A stretch of DNA of 47,290 bases from Sphingomonadaceae bacterium. Its GTDB lineage: Bacteria > Pseudomonadota > Alphaproteobacteria > Sphingomonadales > Sphingomonadaceae. Location: positions 1 to 47,290 of the forward strand of contig JACVCM010000013.1 in the NCBI GenBank assembly GCA_016742125.1. The letters run 5' to 3'. Under the pieces are notes generated by a model. That model was not told where the DNA came from, ran no database searches, and saw nothing but the letters and a program-made list of their open reading frames with translations. Below are positions 6,951 through 16,328 of this stretch, piece by piece. A program made the position numbers and the translations under genes. The first letter of the stretch is position 1; every line of letters starts with the position of its first letter.

Positions 6951-8629
6951 ACAAGTTTTTTGCACTCATGGCGCTCGCAATTGCCACCCCTGTACTTGCC
7001 GACGGGTTGGTGGAAAATGTCAACGGCATAACACTCGACAAGGATGGTAAGGTCGTCCGCTTTAACGCGGTGCTGATCGGCAAGGATGGCAAGGTCACCG
7101 AACTTTTGACCAGGAAGGACAAGCTTCCCAAGCAGCTTGATTTTCGTCATGATGGGCGTGGGTGGACGATGCTGCCTGGCCTTATCGACGCGCATGGCCA
7201 TGTGATGGGGCTGGGTTTCCAGTTACTGACACTGGATCTGTCCGGCACCAACAGCCTTGCCGAAGCGCAGGCCGCCATTCGCGAATATGCCGCGAAGAAT
7301 CCGGATCGGCGCTGGATTATCGGAACCGGATGGAATCAGGAAAAATGGGGGCTCGGTCGGTTCCCGACAGCCGCAGAACTGGATGCCGCAGTTTCCGACC
7401 GGCCGGTGTGGCTGCAACGCGTCGATGGGCATGCCGACTGGGCCAACAGCAGGGCCATGGAAATTGCCGGCATAACCGCCGCGACCAAATCGCCTCCCGG
7501 CGGCCGTATCGAGATGATGGCTGGCAAGCCAAGCGGGATATTCGTCGATGCCGCTTCTTCGCTGGTCGGCAAGTTCGTTCCCGCTCCCAAACCGTCGGAG
7601 CGTGATGTCGCGCTGGGGGAGGCACAGAAAAAGCTGCTGTCACAGGGCATCACCGCGATTGCCGACATGGGCACGACTATGGAGGATTGGCAAAGCTATC
7701 GTCGCGCTGGTGATGGCGGCTGGCTGTCGATCCGGATTTTCGGCTATGCTGGCGGAATCGACAATATGGTGGCGATTGCAGGGCCGCGCCCCACGCCCTG
7801 GCTTTATGATGATAAACTGCGGCTTGGCGGCGTCAAACTCTATCTGGATGGCGCACTGGGCAGTCGCGGTGCCTGGCTAAAAAAGCCTTATGCCGACGCG
7901 CCGGGCCAAACGGGTCTGCAATTCCTTGCCAGTGCCGAGATACGTAACCTCATGGTCCGTGCATCGATGGATGGTTTCCAGACCGCGATCCACGCCATCG
8001 GCGATGCCGCAAATGCCGAAGTGATTGCCGCGATAGAAGAGCTATCCGAGACTTACAAAGACGACCGTCGCTGGCGGATTGAGCATGTCCAGGTGGTCGA
8101 TCCTCTTGACCTGCAGAAGCTCGGCCAGTTCGGCATCATTTCGTCGATGCAGCCGGTGCATCAGACATCCGATCGGCTGATGGCCGAAGCGCGGCTCGGG
8201 CCAGAGCGCCTGAAGGGCGCCTATGCTTGGCAATCGATCGCGAAGGTCGGCGGGAAACTTGCATTCGGTTCCGATGTGCCGGTTGAATCGGCCGATCCTT
8301 TTGCTGGTCTTGCGACCGCGATGACGCGTGAAGATGCCGCAGGGCAGCCATTTGGCGGGTGGCGACCCGAAGAACGGGTGACCCGCGAGCAGGCGCTGGC
8401 TGGCTTCACCACGGGCGCTGCCTATGCCGCCTTTGCCGAAACCAGGGTCGGTTCGCTGACCCCCGGTCATCACGCCGACTTCATCCTGATTGACGTGGAC
8501 CCATTGCTTGCAAGCCCGTCCGAACTGCGTAAGGCAGTGGTGAAGGAAACCTGGGTCGGTGGTCGTCCGGCCTATAAAAATGCTGCAGCTGTTGCGGCAC
8601 AGGACAGAAAAGATGGAGAGGCACGATAA
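6947..8629 (+). CDS. Exported amidohydrolase (YtcJ-like, amidohydrolase family 3)
   Basis: A 560-residue metal-dependent hydrolase. Residues 1-20 form a signal peptide (MNKFFALMALAIATPVLADG). The first metal motif is the HxH of LIDAHGHVMGLG. Later metal-site segments include HAIGDAANAEV, RIEHVQVVDP and GSDVPVESADPF, and the tail (GSLTPGHHADFILIDVDP) is typical of the family. YtcJ-like enzymes hydrolyse amides or related bonds; substrates vary. The ATG overlaps the stop of the upstream dehydrogenase and its TAA overlaps the next ATG, giving a tight three-gene unit. Periplasmic location is inferred from the leader. Confidence 0.9.
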   Translation: MNKFFALMALAIATPVLADGLVENVNGITLDKDGKVVRFNAVLIGKDGKVTELLTRKDKLPKQLDFRHDGRGWTMLPGLIDAHGHVMGLGFQLLTLDLSGTNSLAEAQAAIREYAAKNPDRRWIIGTGWNQEKWGLGRFPTAAELDAAVSDRPVWLQRVDGHADWANSRAMEIAGITAATKSPPGGRIEMMAGKPSGIFVDAASSLVGKFVPAPKPSERDVALGEAQKKLLSQGITAIADMGTTMEDWQSYRRAGDGGWLSIRIFGYAGGIDNMVAIAGPRPTPWLYDDKLRLGGVKLYLDGALGSRGAWLKKPYADAPGQTGLQFLASAEIRNLMVRASMDGFQTAIHAIGDAANAEVIAAIEELSETYKDDRRWRIEHVQVVDPLDLQKLGQFGIISSMQPVHQTSDRLMAEARLGPERLKGAYAWQSIAKVGGKLAFGSDVPVESADPFAGLATAMTREDAAGQPFGGWRPEERVTREQALAGFTTGAAYAAFAETRVGSLTPGHHADFILIDVDPLLASPSELRKAVVKETWVGGRPAYKNAAAVAAQDRKDGEAR

Positions 8630-9648
8630 TGGCACGCGCATGGACATTGGCCAGCCGCCCGACAGGGCTCCCGACAGACGAAAATTTCGCCTTGGTTCAC
8701 ACGGCCGACGCGGAACTTGCCGATAGCGAGTTCCGTGTTACCAACAGCTGGTTGTCCGTCGACCCCTATATGCGCGGACGGATGAACGACGCGAAAAGCT
8801 ATGCCGACCCGTTCATTCTGGGTGAGCCGATGACCGGAGGTGCCGTGGGCACCGTGACGGAAAGCAGAAATGCAGATTTCCCCGTTGGCACCAAGGTGCT
8901 TCACATGGGGGGCTGGCGCGACAGCGTGGTCCTGGGCGGTGGTCAGACACCCCCTGCTGGCATGCCGCCTGTAAAGCTGCCGGACTTGGGCGTCCCCGAT
9001 CAGCATTGGCTGAGCATCATCGGCATGCCCGGGGGAACCGCATGGTTTGGTCTGCTCAAGGTGGCTGAGGCCAAGCCGGGTGAGGTCGTATTCGTCTCGG
9101 CGGCCGCTGGCGCAGTCGGATCTACGGTAGTGCAGGTCGCCAAGGCAAAGGGCATGAAGGTCATCGGCTCTGCAGGAGGCATGGACAAATGCGCTTGGGT
9201 CAAGAGTCTAGGGGCAGATGCCGTCATCGATTACAAGGCAGGCACGGTGTTGCCGCAGCTGATGTCCGCGCTGAAGGACATGGGAGAGAGCGGCATCGAC
9301 GTCTATTTCGACAATGTCGGTGGGGAACATTTCGATGCTGCACTGGCGATTTCGAAGGAATGGGCTCGCTTTGCAATTTGCGGTATGATCGACGTTTATA
9401 ACGACTTCAAGGCACAGCCGATGCAGTATCTGCCGATGATTATCGGCAAGCGGGTAACGATCAAAGGCTTTCTGTACCCCGATTTCTACGCGCAGGTACC
9501 CGAGTTCAACGCCGATATGGCGGGACTGATCAAATCGGGTACCGTCACGGGACGGGAAACGGTGAAGGAAGGCCTCGAAAAAACACCGGAAGCGTTTCTG
9601 GGCCTGTTCTCCGGCGAGAATACCGGCAAGATGCTGGTCAGATTGTAA
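8629..9648 (+). CDS. MDR-family NADP-dependent oxidoreductase (CurA-like)
   Basis: A 339-residue zinc-independent medium-chain reductase in the leukotriene B4 dehydrogenase / CurA group, which reduces C=C bonds of enones with NADPH. The N-terminal SVDPYMRGRM, the cofactor segment VFVSAAAGAVGSTVVQVAKAKG and VDVYFDNVGGEHF-like region (GIDVYFDNVGG) are conserved. It is the last of three coupled genes (TAATG overlap at 8627-8631). A TonB-dependent receptor follows after 205 bp. An uptake-plus-degradation role for the set is an inference. Confidence 0.92.
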   Translation: MARAWTLASRPTGLPTDENFALVHTADAELADSEFRVTNSWLSVDPYMRGRMNDAKSYADPFILGEPMTGGAVGTVTESRNADFPVGTKVLHMGGWRDSVVLGGGQTPPAGMPPVKLPDLGVPDQHWLSIIGMPGGTAWFGLLKVAEAKPGEVVFVSAAAGAVGSTVVQVAKAKGMKVIGSAGGMDKCAWVKSLGADAVIDYKAGTVLPQLMSALKDMGESGIDVYFDNVGGEHFDAALAISKEWARFAICGMIDVYNDFKAQPMQYLPMIIGKRVTIKGFLYPDFYAQVPEFNADMAGLIKSGTVTGRETVKEGLEKTPEAFLGLFSGENTGKMLVRL

Positions 9649-9840
9649 GGCAGATAATGTTGCGCAGCATCTGGTGCAGCATTCGCTTAAAATCAGGCTT
9701 TAAATGGGCTCCTTGCCGTAACGTAAATCGTACAAATGTTGCAATATGGCATCACCCGCTGAAATTCGACGGAATCGCGCGCTTTATCGCAATGACATTC
9801 GTATGCGCATTGGGTAGGTTGTTACAAAATAATATCAAAC

Positions 9841-9847
9841 AGGAGAG
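9841..9847 (+). promoter_or_regulatory. Ribosome-binding site of TonB receptor gene
   Basis: AGGAGAG lies 6 bp ahead of the ATG at 9854 and fixes that start. The 205-bp gap upstream (9649-9853) has no gene; no clear operator palindrome was found in it. Confidence 0.7.
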
Positions 9848-9853
9848 AAAACG

Positions 9854-12682
9854 ATGTTGGGACGTCACGCCAGCTTTGGTCACGTACTGAAATTATCCGC
9901 AGCCTGTATCGCCCTCACAATACCAAGTATTTCCTACGCGCAGGAAGAAGCGCAAGCGGAGGAAGAAGAAACTGCGGGGCAAGGTGACATTATCGTTACA
10001 GCTACGCGGCGGACCGAGGCATTGGCCGACGTGCCGCTGGCCGTCTCTGCGGTAAATTCGGAATCACTCCAGAACTCAGGTGCCAACGACATTCGCCAGC
10101 TTAACCAGCTAGCGCCATCTTTGCTTGTATCTTCGACGGGTACGGAAGCCAATGGCTCGGCTCGTATCCGCGGCATCGGGACGGTGGGCGACAACCCCGG
10201 CTTGGAGAGCTCGGTAGCCGTATTTGTGGATGGCGTTTATCGTTCACGCAGTGGCATTGGGCTTAACGAACTGGGAGAGATTGACCGCATCGAGGTTCTG
10301 CGTGGCCCACAAGGCACATTGTTCGGGCGCAACGCGTCAGCAGGTCTGATTCACGTTATCAGCAAAAAGCCCGAGTTCGAGTTTGGTGGAACTGCCGAAG
10401 CGACTTACGGCAATTATGATTACTTGCGGTTCGCTGCTGGCATAACTGGTCCCATCACCGAGACGGTGGCTGCTCGGCTTGACGGTGTTTACGTAAAACG
10501 CGACGGATTTTTCCGTGTGGTCAACGCTGGCGGCCCTACCGGAGAGCGGGTCAATGACCGTGACCGCTTCTTTGTGCGCGGCCAAATCCTGTTCGAACCA
10601 TCCGATATGGTCTCGCTCCGGCTGATTGGCGATTATACGCGGCGGACCGAGGCATGCTGTGCCGGCGTTTACAAATCGACAAATGAAACTTTTGATCCGA
10701 CGCCTGGCGTTCCCGGCGATTTCGGCATTCGGTCCAGCAACCGCGTGATCAACATACTGAATGGCTTTGGTGCAGTATTCCCGACACCGAATGACCGCTT
10801 CAGCCGTTTGGTCGCCATCACACCCGGTCGAACGCTTGACGGCAAGACGACTGATGGAGGCGTTTCTGCGGAGCTGAACTGGGATTTAGGAGGAGCCAAC
10901 CTGACCTCCATCACTGCTTATCGTGAGTATAAGTCGGGACAGGCAGGTGATGTCGATTATTCATCAGTTGATCTTCTTTACCGCGCCAACGATGGAACGT
11001 CGTTCCGCCGGTTCAAGACCTTTACCCAAGAGCTACGCCTTCAAGGGTCAGCGTTTAACGACAGCGTGGATTGGTTGGTCGGTGGTTTCTACACCAACGA
11101 GAAACTAGCAACGCGCGATAATCTGCAGTTTGGCAATGATTACGGCGCATTCATGGCTTGCCGCATTGTATCAGGTGTTGCGCGCCCTGTTGCCTTCGGC
11201 GGACCTGCGCCGGGCAATGACGACCCGGCATTGCGTTCGGTTAACGCGCCAGGTTGCCTCAGCCCAACGGGTATAGGCTTCATCAACGCCGCATTTGCTG
11301 GCCCGAACACGGCCGGAGGCACAGATGGATCGCAGCTCATTGCCTCTCTCAATCGCTTGAGCGCCATTCGAAATGTCGGCAACGCTGTTTCGGCATTTGA
11401 TCAAAAGAGCGAAAACTATGCAATTTTTACGCACAACATCATTCGTTTTTCCGATACGCTGAGCCTGACGCTCGGTGCGCGTTACACCAATGAAACCAAA
11501 GATTTGCGGGCATCTTTCAATAATAGCAACACCGGCTGCCCCGCACAGCAAACGGCAAATGCTGCGGCAATTGCGGGTATCAATCCATTGTCAACGACTC
11601 GCGCTACGGTTGCGGGTGCTCTCAATGGATCGACCATCTTCAGCTGTCTGTTCAACTTCAGTTCGGCTTTGAACACGCTGACCCTCAACGACCGATTGAA
11701 AGATGACCAGATTACTGGCACCGCAGTATTGTCGTGGAAACCTGCGCCGGATTTGTTGACCTACGCCAGCTATTCAAAGGGCTATAAGGCGGGGGGCTTC
11801 AATCTAGATGCATCGGCTTTGGGCGCTCCGCTCTCCCCGCCTACGACGGCAAGCGTCGCCAATCTGCGCTTCGATGCTGAAAAGGTCGATGCCTATGAAG
11901 TGGGGATCAAGTATAATGGCCGCCGCTTCAACCTGAACTTAGCTGCCTTCCGGCAGGAATTTGACAGCTTTCAGCTGAATACCTTTAACGGCCTCTTTTT
12001 TCTCGTCCAGAACGTCAACGCCTGCTCTCAGCTGATCGGCGGCAGCGGTGCGGACGAAGATCTGTCGAGTGCGACGGGCACATGCGACCCGGCAGACGTT
12101 AAACCAGGCGTCATTGCCCAAGGCGTGGAAGTCGAAGCTTCGGTCTATCCTGCATCCAATCTGGCCATAACCGCCGGATATACCTATTCGGACACAAAAT
12201 ATAAGAACGATCTGGTGGGTCGTTCGACCGGCGTTGCTTTGGCAAACGAACTCTTCCAACTGCCCGGAAGCAACCTGTCGAACGCGCCGAAGCATGTGGT
12301 TACAGGCTCTGTTGCGTGGACGCCGGATATTGGCAGTTCTGGCCTCTCCGGCTTATTCTATATCGATACCCGCATGACCTCGGACTATAACACCGGGTCC
12401 GACCTCCTCCCCGAAAAGGTGCAGGATGGATTTGCAGTTTTCAACGCGCGTGTGGGGTTGCGTGGTGCAGACCAGAAATGGGCTGTAGAATTGTGGGCAC
12501 AAAATCTGTTCAACAAGGATTATGATCAGGTCGCCTTCAATTCGCCCTTGCAGGCGTCCGGTACCGGCTCGCTCGCACACCAAAAGGAATTTGGTTCGGC
12601 AACTTCCTATTCGTCGCAGTTGTTCTCGGCATTCCTTAGTGAACCACGCACCTTCGGGGTGACATTACGTGGCAAGTTCTAA
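9854..12682 (+). CDS. TonB-dependent receptor
   Basis: A 942-residue outer-membrane receptor. The N-terminus carries a signal peptide ending near SYAQ and an acidic stretch (EEAQAEEEETAGQGD). The TonB box/plug start is DIIVTATRRTEALADVPL. The plug continues with VFVDGVYRSRSG and EVLRGPQGTLFGRNASAG. The rest is a predicted 22-strand barrel, and the last residue is Phe (LRGKF), as needed for BAM insertion. It is at the large end of the family. Extra Cys pairs in extracellular-loop-like regions are present (EACCAG, NTGCP, FSCLF, ATGCDPAD-like). Ligand unknown; the preceding amidohydrolase operon suggests an organic substrate rather than a siderophore. Confidence 0.96.
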   Translation: MLGRHASFGHVLKLSAACIALTIPSISYAQEEAQAEEEETAGQGDIIVTATRRTEALADVPLAVSAVNSESLQNSGANDIRQLNQLAPSLLVSSTGTEANGSARIRGIGTVGDNPGLESSVAVFVDGVYRSRSGIGLNELGEIDRIEVLRGPQGTLFGRNASAGLIHVISKKPEFEFGGTAEATYGNYDYLRFAAGITGPITETVAARLDGVYVKRDGFFRVVNAGGPTGERVNDRDRFFVRGQILFEPSDMVSLRLIGDYTRRTEACCAGVYKSTNETFDPTPGVPGDFGIRSSNRVINILNGFGAVFPTPNDRFSRLVAITPGRTLDGKTTDGGVSAELNWDLGGANLTSITAYREYKSGQAGDVDYSSVDLLYRANDGTSFRRFKTFTQELRLQGSAFNDSVDWLVGGFYTNEKLATRDNLQFGNDYGAFMACRIVSGVARPVAFGGPAPGNDDPALRSVNAPGCLSPTGIGFINAAFAGPNTAGGTDGSQLIASLNRLSAIRNVGNAVSAFDQKSENYAIFTHNIIRFSDTLSLTLGARYTNETKDLRASFNNSNTGCPAQQTANAAAIAGINPLSTTRATVAGALNGSTIFSCLFNFSSALNTLTLNDRLKDDQITGTAVLSWKPAPDLLTYASYSKGYKAGGFNLDASALGAPLSPPTTASVANLRFDAEKVDAYEVGIKYNGRRFNLNLAAFRQEFDSFQLNTFNGLFFLVQNVNACSQLIGGSGADEDLSSATGTCDPADVKPGVIAQGVEVEASVYPASNLAITAGYTYSDTKYKNDLVGRSTGVALANELFQLPGSNLSNAPKHVVTGSVAWTPDIGSSGLSGLFYIDTRMTSDYNTGSDLLPEKVQDGFAVFNARVGLRGADQKWAVELWAQNLFNKDYDQVAFNSPLQASGTGSLAHQKEFGSATSYSSQLFSAFLSEPRTFGVTLRGKF

Positions 12683-12702
12683 AGACGTTGCCATCGCATA
12701 AC

Positions 12703-12733
12703 AAAAGGCCCGCAGCGATGCGGGCCTTTTTTG
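12703..12733. terminator. Bidirectional intrinsic terminator
   Basis: A 12-bp perfect stem, AAAAGGCCCGCA at 12703-12714 and TGCGGGCCTTTT at 12719-12730, with a 4-nt GCGA loop. T-runs on the plus strand and A-runs upstream (T-run on the minus strand) allow termination in both directions. It lies between the convergent TonB receptor and DEAD-box helicase genes. Confidence 0.93.
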
Positions 12734-12754
12734 CTGGAAGGCTAATAAACCGGT

Positions 12755-14110
12755 TTAGCTGCCGAAGCCAACGCTCAGAAAGCCGGGCATCGGTCCATTC
12801 CAGCCGTCGTCGCCTTCGCCAGCATCACTGTCATCCCGCGAAATTTCCGGCGCCTTTTTCCCGGACTTTTTGACCGGCGGTTTAGGAGCAGTCATTGTCT
12901 CTTCGTGATGGAGTTTTTCGGTCTTCGGCGCTTTGGCCGGTACTTTGCGGCCGCGCTCTGCAGGCGCGCTTTCCTGTTTGTCTGATCTTGCAATCTCGAC
13001 TTTGCCCAGACGCCCGATCTTCATGCCGATAAGCTTTTCTATGCTCTCGATCGCTTCCTCGTCGGCTTTGGTAACAAAGGTAAATGCCCTGCCCTTGGCC
13101 CCTGCGCGACCGGTGCGACCGATACGATGAACGTAATCATCAGGGTGCCACGGCGCATCAAAATTAAAGACGTGGCTGACGCCTTTGATATCGAGCCCGC
13201 GCGCAGCCACATCCGATGCTACCAGAAGATCGATGTCACCCCTTTTGAACGCCTCGAGCTGCTTCTGGCGCGATGCCTGGTCGATATCGCCGTGGATTTC
13301 GCCAGAGCGCAAGCCGTGACGCTGAAGACTTTGGTTGAGTTCGCGTACCGTGGTTTTGCGGTTGCAGAAAATGATGGCGTTGGCCACCTTCTCGCTGATG
13401 ATCAGGTCGCGTAACAGCTCGCGTTTTTTCATCGGCGCCACATTGACCAAGAACTGTTCGATGTTGGTATTCGCCGTCGCCGGTCGCGCTACTTCGATAT
13501 ATTTGGGATTCGACAAAAACTTGTCCGCCAGCTTCTTGATTGGCGGCGGCATGGTCGCGGAAAACAGCAATGTCTGCCGGTTAGCGGGCAGCTTGGTGCA
13601 GATTGTCTCGATATCCGGAATGAAACCCATGTCGAGCATGCGATCGGCCTCGTCGATCACCAGCATTTCGCACCCCGTGAGCAGTATCTTGCCTCGCTCA
13701 AAGAGGTCCATCAGGCGGCCCGGGGTCGCGATGAGCACGTCAACGCCCTTTTCGAGCGCCTTGACCTGATCCCCCATCTGTACGCCGCCGATCAGTAACG
13801 CCATTGATAGCTTGTGATATTTGCCGTATTTTTCAAAGTTCTCGGCAACCTGCGCCGCGAGTTCGCGGGTCGGCTCGAGAATGAGCGAACGGGGCATCCG
13901 TGCCCTCGCGCGGCCATTGGCCAGAACGTCGATCATCGGCAATACGAAGCTGGCGGTTTTCCCCGTGCCCGTCTGGGCGATGGCGATGATGTCCCGCATC
14001 ATCTGCACCTGCGGGATCGCAGCAGCCTGAATGGGCGTAGGCGTATCATAGCCCGCCTCGGTAACGGCCTTCAACAGTTCATCAGACAAGCCGATATCGG
14101 CAAAACGCAT
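12755..14110 (-). CDS. DEAD-box RNA helicase (RhlE-like)
   Basis: A 451-residue ATP-dependent RNA helicase. The Q-motif region is at the N-terminus (PTPIQAAAIP). Walker A is AQTGTGKT (about residues 45-52); motif II is VIDEADRMLDMG; motif III is SAT; motif VI is HRIGRTGRAG. The C-terminal tail from about residue 375 is Lys/Glu/Pro-rich and low complexity, common in RhlE types and likely to bind RNA. It probably works in ribosome assembly or RNA turnover. It is convergent with the TonB receptor across a strong terminator. Confidence 0.95.
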   Translation of the reverse strand: MRFADIGLSDELLKAVTEAGYDTPTPIQAAAIPQVQMMRDIIAIAQTGTGKTASFVLPMIDVLANGRARARMPRSLILEPTRELAAQVAENFEKYGKYHKLSMALLIGGVQMGDQVKALEKGVDVLIATPGRLMDLFERGKILLTGCEMLVIDEADRMLDMGFIPDIETICTKLPANRQTLLFSATMPPPIKKLADKFLSNPKYIEVARPATANTNIEQFLVNVAPMKKRELLRDLIISEKVANAIIFCNRKTTVRELNQSLQRHGLRSGEIHGDIDQASRQKQLEAFKRGDIDLLVASDVAARGLDIKGVSHVFNFDAPWHPDDYVHRIGRTGRAGAKGRAFTFVTKADEEAIESIEKLIGMKIGRLGKVEIARSDKQESAPAERGRKVPAKAPKTEKLHHEETMTAPKPPVKKSGKKAPEISRDDSDAGEGDDGWNGPMPGFLSVGFGS

Positions 14111-14224
14111 ATATTGTTCCGGAAAGATAGAATGTCGGGCAATCGATTAGCAACCCATGCCGACTTGCGCGGCCTTTGGTCTTTGTGCCTGCAAATGTCA
14201 AGGAATTTGGCCGTAGGCGGATGG

Positions 14225-14749
14225 TTAGCGCGGAATCAACAGCCTGAACTTGTCGACCTCGCACTTTGCACCTGTCCTGGCATGCAACAGGTCACGATCC
14301 ACGCATAATTTGCCGTCATAGGCGCGCTCCATATAGGCACCGGCATAAAATTCCCGCGCGAGACAGCCGTCACCGAGGTAAGCACGGATCAACACACCAT
14401 CCCGGGTAAGGATCTCGAGCGTCCTGTTAGGCCCCGGCCGCGATCCGGCGAGTTTGTCGATCCACAGGCACTTGCCGATCTTCTGCTCTTTATACTTGAT
14501 TTTTACTGTCTGTTTTTCCCGAGCCGCCGCGACATTGGCGGGACTGGCAAACTGGCTTGGGAGCCGGACGATCACCCGCTGATCGATACGAACCTGGTAG
14601 AATGAAGTATTCAGACGAATAATCGGAGCGAAGAGGTTATCGCTGCGGACTATCTCTATTTGCGCCAGGGCTTCGCGCGACAGCACAGTCAGACCGATGG
14701 CAAAGACGACTAGGGCCACGACTGCGCGCAAGAATCGATCCGGTATCAA
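14225..14749 (-). CDS. Exported hypothetical protein with four cysteines
   Basis: A 174-residue protein I do not recognise. Residues 1-29 are a likely signal peptide (AVVALVVFAIGLTVLSREALAQ). The mature part has four cysteines (GKCLW, GDGCLA, GKLCVD, AKCEVD), which could form two disulfides in the periplasm. The sequence is otherwise basic with beta-prone segments. It lies upstream of the helicase gene on the same strand and divergent from the FAD oxidase gene. Coding is supported by the leader and by the lack of a competing frame. Confidence 0.75.
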   Translation of the reverse strand: MIPDRFLRAVVALVVFAIGLTVLSREALAQIEIVRSDNLFAPIIRLNTSFYQVRIDQRVIVRLPSQFASPANVAAAREKQTVKIKYKEQKIGKCLWIDKLAGSRPGPNRTLEILTRDGVLIRAYLGDGCLAREFYAGAYMERAYDGKLCVDRDLLHARTGAKCEVDKFRLLIPR

Positions 14750-14837
14750 GTTGAAGTTCGAATGGGTTTAGCCGATAGGGTTGAACGCCGCATGAATTGA
14801 GTATCCACCGGCTGCTGTCAACATTTCGGGAACGATC

Positions 14838-16265
14838 GTGCCAAATATGAACGCTTTATCCGAGTTGCGGGATTTGCTGGGGCCAAAAGGTTTCAGCGAT
14901 GATCCCGATACCATGGCCCCTTGGCTGACCGACTGGCGCGGGCGCTACACCGGCAGATCTTCGGCGCTGGTGTCGCCCGCCAATGTCGAAGAGGTCGCTG
15001 CTGTCATCCGGATTGCCTCCAGGCACCGCCTGTCGCTGATCCCGCAGGGTGGCAACAGCGGAATGGTTGCAGGTGCGACACCCGATAGCAGCGGCGAACA
15101 GATCATTTTGTCGCTGCGGCGCATGGATGCGATTGCCGATATCGATCCTGCCAGCGGTTTGGTGCGATGCGAAGCTGGGGTTATTCTGCAAAAGCTGCAT
15201 GCAGCAGTCGATGCAAAGGGTCGTCGCTTTCCGCTGACGCTAGGCGGCAAGGGTTCGGCCACCGTCGGTGGACTGATCTCTACCAATGCAGGCGGCACAC
15301 AGGTCTTGCGGCACGGGACAATGCGCAATCTCGTTGCCGGTTTGCAAGCTGTGCTCCCCGATGGCTCCATCTTCGACGGCATGGCGCCGCTTCGTAAGGA
15401 CAACCGCGGTTATGACCTGAAACAGTTGCTGATCGGCGCCGAAGGCACCATCGGCATAATCACCGCCGCTGTGCTGCGGACCGTGCCCGCACTTATCGAT
15501 CGCTGCGTCGTCTGGGCAGGTGTCGACAGCCCGACGCAGGCCTATACCCTTTTGCTTTTCATGCAGGGACAAGGTCGAGACCGGCTGGAAGGCTTTGAGA
15601 TTTTGCCGCAACGTGCACTTGATGCCGTTACCAAACATATTGCCGGTACCCGGCCACCGCTGGATAGCGTACACCGCTGGCATGTGCTGATGGAGTTTGT
15701 GCAAGATGACGATAGCCAGTCGGCGCCCGCCGAATTGACTACGGTCCTGCTGGAAAAGGCAATCGATGCCGGTTTGCTCGAAAATGCGACGCTCGCAAGT
15801 AGCGAGGCACAGGCCGAGGCATTCTGGAAAATTCGCGATTCCATCGCCGAGGCCGAGCGTGCCGAAGGGCCCGCGTTACAGCACGACATAAGCGTGCCGG
15901 TAGCGGACATGGCGCGTTTTATAGAAGATGAATCGCCCGTCATCGAGGCACGTTGGCCCGGCACGGTCACCGTGGCTTTCGGTCATCTCGGCGACGGCAA
16001 CATCCACTTCCACGTCAAGGCGCCAAAGGGTGTGGACACAGCTTCTTGGTATGCCGGGGAGGGCAAGACAATAACGTCGCATGTCTATGACCGCGTGTGC
16101 GACTATGGCGGTTCGCTATCTGCGGAGCATGGCATCGGCCAAGCCAAAATTGCCGAATTCGAACGACTCACCGATCCCGCCCGCCTCAACGCGTTACGCG
16201 GGATAAAGCGTGCTCTCGACCCACTTGGAATCATGAATCCCGGCAAGCTTGTTCCGCTTGCGTGA
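14838..16265 (+). CDS. FAD-linked oxidase (D-2-hydroxyacid dehydrogenase type)
   Basis: A 475-residue flavoenzyme of the VAO/PCMH superfamily, like D-2-hydroxyglutarate dehydrogenase, D-lactate dehydrogenase and GlcD. The FAD-binding part shows PQGGNSGMVAGATP, GLISTNAGGTQVLRHG and LLIGAEGTIGIIT. The C-terminal catalytic half has GHLGDGNIHFHV and SAEHGIGQAK, the conserved metal and substrate histidines of the 2-hydroxyacid group. The start could also be the ATG at 14847. Substrate is not assigned; D-2-hydroxyglutarate or D-lactate are the likeliest. SapC follows 63 bp downstream. Confidence 0.9.
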   Translation: MPNMNALSELRDLLGPKGFSDDPDTMAPWLTDWRGRYTGRSSALVSPANVEEVAAVIRIASRHRLSLIPQGGNSGMVAGATPDSSGEQIILSLRRMDAIADIDPASGLVRCEAGVILQKLHAAVDAKGRRFPLTLGGKGSATVGGLISTNAGGTQVLRHGTMRNLVAGLQAVLPDGSIFDGMAPLRKDNRGYDLKQLLIGAEGTIGIITAAVLRTVPALIDRCVVWAGVDSPTQAYTLLLFMQGQGRDRLEGFEILPQRALDAVTKHIAGTRPPLDSVHRWHVLMEFVQDDDSQSAPAELTTVLLEKAIDAGLLENATLASSEAQAEAFWKIRDSIAEAERAEGPALQHDISVPVADMARFIEDESPVIEARWPGTVTVAFGHLGDGNIHFHVKAPKGVDTASWYAGEGKTITSHVYDRVCDYGGSLSAEHGIGQAKIAEFERLTDPARLNALRGIKRALDPLGIMNPGKLVPLA

Positions 16266-16328
16266 AGGGCGTTGTCCGCCTAAAGCGCCGCATCAAATTT
16301 TACCCGAATCTCAAACATGGAGTTACCG

